A DNA stretch of 9,410 nt. Origin: an uncultured Lachnospiraceae bacterium. Lineage in GTDB: Bacteria > Bacillota > Clostridia > Lachnospirales > Lachnospiraceae. The position numbers were made by a program, and so were the translations under genes. The stretch covers positions 1-9,410 of the forward strand of contig CAMWWJ010000118.1 of assembly GCA_947177925.1 (NCBI GenBank). The letters are read 5' to 3'. Positions 5,125-9,410 of this stretch are shown here, piece after piece. The notes beneath the pieces are model-generated. The model worked only from the letters and a program-made list of their open reading frames with translations. It did not search any database and was not told the origin of the DNA. The first letter of the stretch is position 1; each line of letters begins with the position of its first letter.

Positions 5125-5889
5125 ATGGTAAAAGTAATAATGCACGGCTGCAACGGAAGAATGGGACAGGTTATTTCCGGACTGATTGCAGCAGATGAAG
5201 AGGTAGAATTAGTTGCGGGAGTGGATGTTTCAAAACATATCAGCAATCCGTATCCTGTTTTTTCCAGTATTTCGGAGTGTGATGTAAAAGCGGATGTGAT
5301 TATCGACTTTGCTTCCGCCAAAGCTGTGGACGGGCTGCTGGAATATTGTGTAAAGGAACAGGTTCCCTGTGTGCTTTGTACTACAGGGCTTTCGGAGGAG
5401 CAGCTGAAAAAGGTAAAGGAGGCTTCCGGGAAGGTAGCAATTCTGAAATCCGCCAACATGTCACTGGGCATCAATCTGTTGTTGAAAATGCTAAAAGAAG
5501 CGGCTCGTGTACTGGCAGGGGCAGGTTATGATATGGAAATTGTAGAAAAGCACCATAACCAGAAGCTGGATGCTCCAAGCGGCACAGCTCTTGCACTGGC
5601 GGATTCCATAAATGAGGAATTAAACGGAGAATATGAATATGTGTTTGACAGAAGTCAGGTAAGACAAAAGCGAAATGAAAAGGAAATCGGCATATCGGCA
5701 GTAAGGGGAGGCACCATCGTAGGAGATCATGATGTGATTTTTGCAGGTATGGACGAAGTGATTACTTTTTCCCATACTGCTTATTCCAGAAGCGTATTTG
5801 GAAAAGGCGCAATACAGGCGGCTAAATTCTTAAAAGGAAAAGAAGCAGGCATGTATGATATGAGCCATGTAGTGGAGGCCGGTTCCTGA
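5125..5889 (+). CDS. dapB: 4-hydroxy-tetrahydrodipicolinate reductase
   Basis: DapB reduces the DapA product with NAD(P)H to tetrahydrodipicolinate, the second step of the diaminopimelate branch. At 254 residues it is of normal length. The N-terminal Rossmann motif GCNGRMG is at residues 8-14. The catalytic segment EKHHNQKLDAPSGTA (141-155) holds the expected His143 (general acid, like His159 of E. coli), Lys147 (like Lys163) and the substrate-binding PSGT. VRGGTIVGDHDVIF follows. The ribosome-binding site AAGGAG (5108-5113) is 11 nt from the ATG, rather far, and is part of the last GGTAAGGAG element of the leader repeats. No lysine riboswitch precedes it, unlike dapA. fbp starts 38 nt after the stop with no terminator between, so the two are probably co-transcribed. 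Sequence and codon use fit the neighbours. Confidence 0.98.
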   Translation: MVKVIMHGCNGRMGQVISGLIAADEEVELVAGVDVSKHISNPYPVFSSISECDVKADVIIDFASAKAVDGLLEYCVKEQVPCVLCTTGLSEEQLKKVKEASGKVAILKSANMSLGINLLLKMLKEAARVLAGAGYDMEIVEKHHNQKLDAPSGTALALADSINEELNGEYEYVFDRSQVRQKRNEKEIGISAVRGGTIVGDHDVIFAGMDEVITFSHTAYSRSVFGKGAIQAAKFLKGKEAGMYDMSHVVEAGS

Positions 5890-5927
5890 GCGGGGAAAAT
5901 AAAAAAAGCCATAAGCGGGGAATAAAG

Positions 5928-7886
5928 ATGGAAAATTTAGAGTTGATGTATTTAAAAAGTCTGGCAAAGCATTATCCTACCATAGCGGCAGCCAGTACAG
6001 AAATAATCAATTTACAGTCGATTTTGAATCTGCCAAAAGGAACGGAGCATTTTCTTACTGACATTCATGGAGAATTTGAGCAGTTTAACCATGTGCTGAA
6101 AAATGGTTCCGGTTCCGTTCGCAGAAAGATTGACGAAGAGTTTGGAAATACTTTAAGCAACCGGGATAAGAAAAGCCTTGCCACTTTGATTTATTATCCG
6201 GAGGAAAAGCTGGAAATCGTTATGAGGGAAGAGGATAATATTGAAGACTGGTATAAGATTACCCTTCACCGTCTTGTTCAGATTACGAAACGGGTATCCT
6301 CCAAGTATACACGCTCTAAGGTCAGAAAGGCGCTGCCTAAAGATTTTGCATATATTATTGAAGAACTGATTACGGAAAAAGCGGAGATCCAGGATAAGGA
6401 AGCTTATTATAATGAAATCGTTCATACGATTATACGAATTGGAAGGGCGCCGGAGTTTATTGTGGCTTTAAGCAATCTGATCCAGCGTCTGGTTATCGAT
6501 CATCTGCATATTGTAGGCGATATTTATGACAGAGGTCCCGGTCCCCATGTTATTATGGATACGCTGCGGCATTATCATTCTGTAGATGTACAGTGGGGCA
6601 ACCATGATATTGTATGGATGGGAGCGGCCAGCGGCCAGCTTGCCTGTATTGCCAATGTAATCCGTATGTCTGCCAGATACGGCAATCTGGATACTTTGGA
6701 GGAAGGATATGGAATCAATCTGATTCCCCTTGTAACCTTTGCCATGGAACAGTATCAGGATGTAAACTGTGAAGCCTTTTCCATAAAATACAATACGGAC
6801 TATAATACAAAGGATTTAAGTCTGGATATGAAAATGCATAAGGCAATTGCTATCATGCAGTTTAAGCTGGAAGGGCAGATTATCAAAAGAAATCCGGGAT
6901 TTGCCATGGACGACAGGCTGTTATTAGATAAAATCGACTATGAGAAAAAGACAGTAACACTGTACGGAAAGGAATATCCCATGAAGGATACGGATTTCCC
7001 CACAGTGGACCCAAAGGATCCTTATAAGCTCACACATGAAGAGGAAGAGGTCATGGAGCGGTTAAGACAGGCATTTGTGCGGTGCGATAAGTTGCAGAAG
7101 GATGTGCGCTTTCTTTTTTCCAAGGGAGGTCTTTATAAAATCTATAATTCCAATCTGCTTTATCATGGCTGTGTGCCAATGGATGAGGATGGAAATTTCA
7201 GAAAGGTGAATATATTTGGAAAAGAGTATGCGGGCAGGGCATTATATGATGTTTTGGATAATTATGCCAGAAAGGGATATTATGCCACAAGAAGCTCCGG
7301 AGACAAATTAAAAGGAGAAGACATTCTCTGGTATATTTGGACAGGACCCAACTCGCCGGTTTTCGGAAAGGATAAGATGGCTACCTTTGAACGGTATTTT
7401 GTGGAGGATAAGGAAACCCATGTTGAAAAAAAGAACAGCTATTACAGGATGTTAGATAATGAACAGGTGATTTGCAGCATTTTACGGGAATTTGGTTTGG
7501 ATGAAAAGAAATCCCATATTGTCAATGGCCATGTTCCGGTAGAGCGGAAAAAGGGAGAATCTCCCATCAGATGCGACGGAAGGCTTTTGATTATAGATGG
7601 AGGATTTTCCAAAGCATATCAAAGCAAAACAGGAATTGCAGGGTATACGCTGGTTGCCAATTCTTATGGTATGCGCCTTGTATCCCATGAGCCTTTTGAA
7701 TCCACGGATGCGGCTATCCGAAATGAGTCGGATATTTTTTCGGATTCCATAATTGTTGAAACCTCATTCCGAAGACAAAGTGTAGCGGATACGGATATTG
7801 GTGCAGAGCTTCGGGAAAGCATAGCGCAGTTAGAGGAGTTATTAAAGGCATACAGAGATGGCATCATTATAGAAAAGGATGTTTAA
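5928..7886 (+). CDS. fbp: Fructose-1,6-bisphosphatase, class III (Firmicutes type)
   Basis: The enzyme hydrolyses fructose 1,6-bisphosphate to fructose 6-phosphate in gluconeogenesis. Class III enzymes are Mn-dependent, about 640-670 residues, and belong to the calcineurin-like metallophosphatases, unrelated to class I. This protein has 652 residues and the metal-binding motifs in order: TDIHGEF (44-50), GDIYDRGP (197-204), GNHDIVWMGAASGQ (224-237), NGHVPV (533-538) and DGGFSKAYQ (557-565). An extended insert of about 300 residues between the metal motifs is normal for the class. GGGGAA (5917-5922) lies 5 nt before the ATG. It follows dapB by 38 nt and is probably in the same transcript, though no direct metabolic link between the two is evident. 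A strong hairpin at 7895-7923 follows its stop. No damaged motif seen. Confidence 0.97.
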   Translation: MENLELMYLKSLAKHYPTIAAASTEIINLQSILNLPKGTEHFLTDIHGEFEQFNHVLKNGSGSVRRKIDEEFGNTLSNRDKKSLATLIYYPEEKLEIVMREEDNIEDWYKITLHRLVQITKRVSSKYTRSKVRKALPKDFAYIIEELITEKAEIQDKEAYYNEIVHTIIRIGRAPEFIVALSNLIQRLVIDHLHIVGDIYDRGPGPHVIMDTLRHYHSVDVQWGNHDIVWMGAASGQLACIANVIRMSARYGNLDTLEEGYGINLIPLVTFAMEQYQDVNCEAFSIKYNTDYNTKDLSLDMKMHKAIAIMQFKLEGQIIKRNPGFAMDDRLLLDKIDYEKKTVTLYGKEYPMKDTDFPTVDPKDPYKLTHEEEEVMERLRQAFVRCDKLQKDVRFLFSKGGLYKIYNSNLLYHGCVPMDEDGNFRKVNIFGKEYAGRALYDVLDNYARKGYYATRSSGDKLKGEDILWYIWTGPNSPVFGKDKMATFERYFVEDKETHVEKKNSYYRMLDNEQVICSILREFGLDEKKSHIVNGHVPVERKKGESPIRCDGRLLIIDGGFSKAYQSKTGIAGYTLVANSYGMRLVSHEPFESTDAAIRNESDIFSDSIIVETSFRRQSVADTDIGAELRESIAQLEELLKAYRDGIIIEKDV

Positions 7887-7894
7887 ACATAAGA

Positions 7895-7923
7895 AGAGGG
7901 CGGCCTGTACAAAGCTGCCCTCT
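7895..7923. terminator. Hairpin between convergent genes, possible bidirectional terminator
   Basis: AGAGGGCGGC (7895-7904) pairs with GCTGCCCTCT (7914-7923): 10 bp with one G-U, 9-nt loop. It starts 9 nt after the fbp stop and 29 nt beyond the end of the minus-strand lipoprotein gene. Neither flank has a clean T tract, so termination efficiency is uncertain. Confidence 0.6.
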
Positions 7924-7951
7924 GCTGTTAACATTTATATTCTAATGATAG

Positions 7952-8404
7952 CTACTGCACGATATCCTTGGTCACATTGCTGACGCCGTCAGCTACATCA
8001 TCAACCACATTGCCGACGGTATTTCCGGCATCATCAACTGCATTTGCGGCGCCATCTACTACACTGCCGTTGTTATCGGAGTTGTTGTCAGTTGTGCCTG
8101 CATTGTTGTTATTATTTGTACCATTGTCAGCAGTGGTATTTGAACCGTTCGCTGCACTATTGCCGTTGGTGTCCGTAGTTGCAGTTCCCTGATTGGCAGT
8201 ACTGTTATTTGTCATATTATCAGTCGTTCCGTTGTTTGTCGTGGCATTATTTGTTGAACCGTTATTTGCTGTGTCATTATTGGTGTTGTTGCTATCGTTT
8301 GTAGTATTATTTCCGGTATCATTTTTCTTATTGTTACCGCAAGCTGTGAAGGCAAGCATAGAAGCTATGCATACACATAAAAGTATTAGTTTGCTTTTTC
8401 TCAT
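7952..8404 (-). CDS. Small Asn/Thr-rich lipoprotein with a C-terminal heptad repeat
   Basis: The 150-residue protein is not a family I can name. Residues 1-21 form a type II signal peptide: MRKSK, a hydrophobic core, then FTAC with Cys22 as the lipidation site, so it should be anchored to the outer face of the cytoplasmic membrane. Residues 23-113 are low-complexity, made mostly of Asn, Thr, Asp, Gly and Ser, probably a disordered spacer through the cell wall. Residues 116-150 form five consecutive seven-residue units, each starting with Val (116, 123, 130, 137, 144), rich in Asp/Ala/Gly, suggesting an amphipathic helix or coiled coil. RBS AAGGAG (8418-8413) lies 8 nt before the ATG, and a promoter is predicted at 8436-8463. 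The opposite strand is also open across much of it, but only this strand has a ribosome-binding site, a signal peptide and a lipobox. Function unknown. Confidence 0.82.
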   Translation of the reverse strand: MRKSKLILLCVCIASMLAFTACGNNKKNDTGNNTTNDSNNTNNDTANNGSTNNATTNNGTTDNMTNNSTANQGTATTDTNGNSAANGSNTTADNGTNNNNNAGTTDNNSDNNGSVVDGAANAVDDAGNTVGNVVDDVADGVSNVTKDIVQ

Positions 8405-8435
8405 AATAATTTCTCCTTTTTTTCATTTCTGTTTT

Positions 8436-8463
8436 AATATATAAAATAAAGATAGACTGTAAA
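8436..8463 (-). promoter_or_regulatory. Predicted promoter of the lipoprotein gene
   Basis: On the minus strand, TTTACA (8463-8458), 16 nt, then TATATT (8441-8436). The -35 box lies inside the long palindrome at 8452-8477. Confidence 0.5.
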
Positions 8464-8477
8464 AGTTTACAATCTAT
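8452..8477. promoter_or_regulatory. Operator-like 26-bp palindrome
   Basis: The 12-bp arms ATAGACTGTAAA (8452-8463) and TTTACAATCTAT (8466-8477) are reverse complements except for one position, separated by AG. It overlaps the lipoprotein -35 box in the divergent lipoprotein/hisA intergenic region. The size and symmetry fit a dimeric repressor site; the protein is unknown. Confidence 0.5.
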
Positions 8478-8527
8478 GTATAGTATGCGTTTTTTCAAAA
8501 ATTATATGCAATAAAATTTATTTTTTG

Positions 8528-8543
8528 ATGTTAACTTTAACAT
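8528..8543. promoter_or_regulatory. Perfect palindrome upstream of hisA
   Basis: ATGTTAA (8528-8534) and TTAACAT (8537-8543) are perfectly complementary, with CT between. It ends 12 nt before the hisA ribosome-binding site, so it could be an operator or a weak leader hairpin. I found no convincing hisA promoter; TATAGT at 8479-8484 is the best -10-like hexamer. Confidence 0.4.
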
Positions 8544-8566
8544 TAGCTTTGGGATAGGAGGCATTT

Positions 8567-9346
8567 ATGGAATTTCGACCATGTATCGATATACACAACG
8601 GAAAGGTAAAGCAGATTGTAGGAGGCTCTCTTTTAGACGAAGCGGATTTTGCAAAAGAAAATTTTGTATCCGGCTTCGACAGCACTTTTTATGCAGGGCT
8701 GTATAAGAAAAAGGGAATCAGAGGCGGTCATGTGATTTTATTAAACGGAAAAGAAAGCGCCTATTATGAAAGTACAAAGGAACAGGCTATAAAGGCTTTA
8801 AGCAGCTATCCAAAGGGACTTCAGGCAGGGGGCGGCATAACACCGGAAAATGCAATGGAATTTATCCAGGCCGGCGCTTCCCATGTAATCGTGACTTCCT
8901 ATGTGTTTCGGGATGGAAAGATTGATATGGGGCATTTGGAAAAAATGAGGGATGCTGTTTTGGCAAAGCAGCTTGTCATTGATTTGAGCTGCAGGAAAAA
9001 GGACGGGAAGTACTATATTGTAACAGACAGATGGCAAAAATTTACAGATGTTGTCCTTTCGGAAGAAATACTGGATCTGTTTTCGGAATACTGCGATGAA
9101 TTTCTTGTACATGCAGTGGATGTGGAGGGAAAAGCAGGGGGAATTGAGGAAGAAGTAGTAAGTCTTCTTGGAAACTGGGGAAAAAAGACGGTGACCTATG
9201 CCGGGGGAATACACAGCTTTCAGGATTTAAGGCTTTTGCATAAGCTGGGGAAGGGGAAGGTTAATGCTACGATTGGAAGTGCGTTGGATTTATTTGGGGG
9301 GGAGATGGATTTTGAAGAGGTTTTGGAGTTGATGAAGGGGAAGTAG
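8567..9346 (+). CDS. hisA: Phosphoribosylformimino-AICAR-P isomerase, eukaryote-type HisA
   Basis: HisA isomerises ProFAR to PRFAR, the fourth step of histidine synthesis. The 259-residue (beta-alpha)8 protein matches the yeast HIS6 branch better than ordinary bacterial HisA: CIDIHNGKVKQIVGGSL (6-22), VIDLSCRKKDGKYYIV (137-152), HAVDVEGKAGGI (182-193), YAGGI (211-215) and GSALDLFGG (237-245), each with a close counterpart in the yeast sequence as I recall it. Asp8 and Asp139 are the likely catalytic pair (compare Asp9 and Asp134 in yeast; inferred by alignment from memory). AGGAGG (8556-8561) lies 5 nt before the ATG. No other his gene is in the window, so this hisA stands apart from any his operon visible here. 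The last 40 codons are G-rich (GGG GGG GAG near 9296-9304), unlike the rest of the gene. No frameshift or missing motif. Confidence 0.93.
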   Translation: MEFRPCIDIHNGKVKQIVGGSLLDEADFAKENFVSGFDSTFYAGLYKKKGIRGGHVILLNGKESAYYESTKEQAIKALSSYPKGLQAGGGITPENAMEFIQAGASHVIVTSYVFRDGKIDMGHLEKMRDAVLAKQLVIDLSCRKKDGKYYIVTDRWQKFTDVVLSEEILDLFSEYCDEFLVHAVDVEGKAGGIEEEVVSLLGNWGKKTVTYAGGIHSFQDLRLLHKLGKGKVNATIGSALDLFGGEMDFEEVLELMKGK

Positions 9347-9374
9347 AGGGGTAGGGAAAGGGAATGCGGGAGGG
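9337..9374 (+). other. G-quadruplex-like tract at the hisA 3' end
   Basis: Six G runs of three or four lie on the coding strand: 9337-9340, 9348-9351, 9354-9356, 9360-9362, 9368-9370 and 9372-9374. The loops are 7, 2, 3, 5 and 1 nt. Any four neighbouring runs satisfy the usual G3+N1-7 pattern. The tract spans the stop codon and replaces any ordinary terminator within the window. Confidence 0.6.
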
Positions 9375-9410
9375 ACGCAAAAGAGTGATGATGGCGGATT
9401 CCATGCTGTG
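9347..9410 (+). other. Window end after hisA, possible start of another gene
   Basis: This 64-nt flank is G-rich. A frame from ATG 9364 stays open to the edge (MREGRKRVMMADSML), and ATG 9388 has GGGAGGGA 12 nt upstream. Either could begin a gene, but the piece is too short to support a call. Confidence 0.2.

Noticed and set aside
4679..5474. Minus-strand frames across dapA, the dapB leader and dapB
   Set aside because: Their repeated CIGDFPYLSP-like peptides are just the translation of the tandem hairpins on the other strand; they overlap two certain genes.
7968..8444. Plus-strand frames of 74 and 83 codons opposite the lipoprotein, giving hydrophobic, membrane-like peptides
   Set aside because: Hydrophobicity is the expected by-product of reading Asn/Thr-rich codons on the reverse strand; the minus strand has the ribosome-binding site, signal peptide and lipobox.

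Overview
The window looks like a piece of chromosome from an anaerobic Firmicute of the Clostridia, most likely a Lachnospiraceae member. The reasons are a class III (Firmicutes-type) fructose-1,6-bisphosphatase, a lysine riboswitch ahead of dapA, a tandem-OB SSB-like protein, a eukaryote-type HisA of the kind seen in some Clostridia, purine-rich Shine-Dalgarno sites and AT-rich intergenic DNA. I name no species. The exception is the first ~264 bases. They are more GC-rich (about 55% by hand count over 1-240) and encode the C-terminal part of an ABC-F ATPase that looks like the Bacteroidetes form. Its frame breaks off abruptly beside the end of typA, so the left edge is probably a chimeric assembly join or, less likely, a recombination point.

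Layout. 1-264: foreign ABC-F tail. 320-2149 (-): typA/bipA, a ribosome-associated GTPase. 2150-2383: divergent promoter region. 2384-3025 (+): two-OB-fold SSB-like protein. 3146-3637 (+): CobO/BtuR-family P-loop protein with an altered P-loop and a short C-terminus. 3638-3971: terminator and promoter elements that overlap each other, then a complete lysine riboswitch with its own terminator. 3972-4859 (+): dapA, followed by a terminator. 4915-5124: a separate dapB promoter and a leader of three tandem 34-bp hairpin repeats. 5125-5889 (+): dapB. 5928-7886 (+): fbp, 38 nt after dapB. 7895-7923: terminator shared by convergent genes. 7952-8404 (-): Asn/Thr-rich lipoprotein. 8405-8566: divergent regulatory region with two palindromes. 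8567-9346 (+): eukaryote-type hisA. 9347-9410: G-rich flank.

How the genes fit together. DapA and DapB catalyse consecutive steps from aspartate semialdehyde towards diaminopimelate and lysine, but they appear to be controlled separately: dapA by a lysine-sensing terminator riboswitch, dapB from its own extended -10 promoter with a hairpin-rich leader. dapB probably shares its transcript with fbp (gluconeogenesis). The remaining genes (translation GTPase, DNA binding, corrinoid metabolism, histidine synthesis, cell envelope) are functionally unrelated neighbours.

I see no mobile element, CRISPR array, tRNA, rRNA or defence system. Nothing here amounts to a wholly new biological system. The most unusual points are the chimeric left edge, the dapB leader repeats, the terminator/promoter overlap ahead of the riboswitch, the heptad-repeat lipoprotein, the operator-like palindromes and the G-quadruplex-like tract after hisA.
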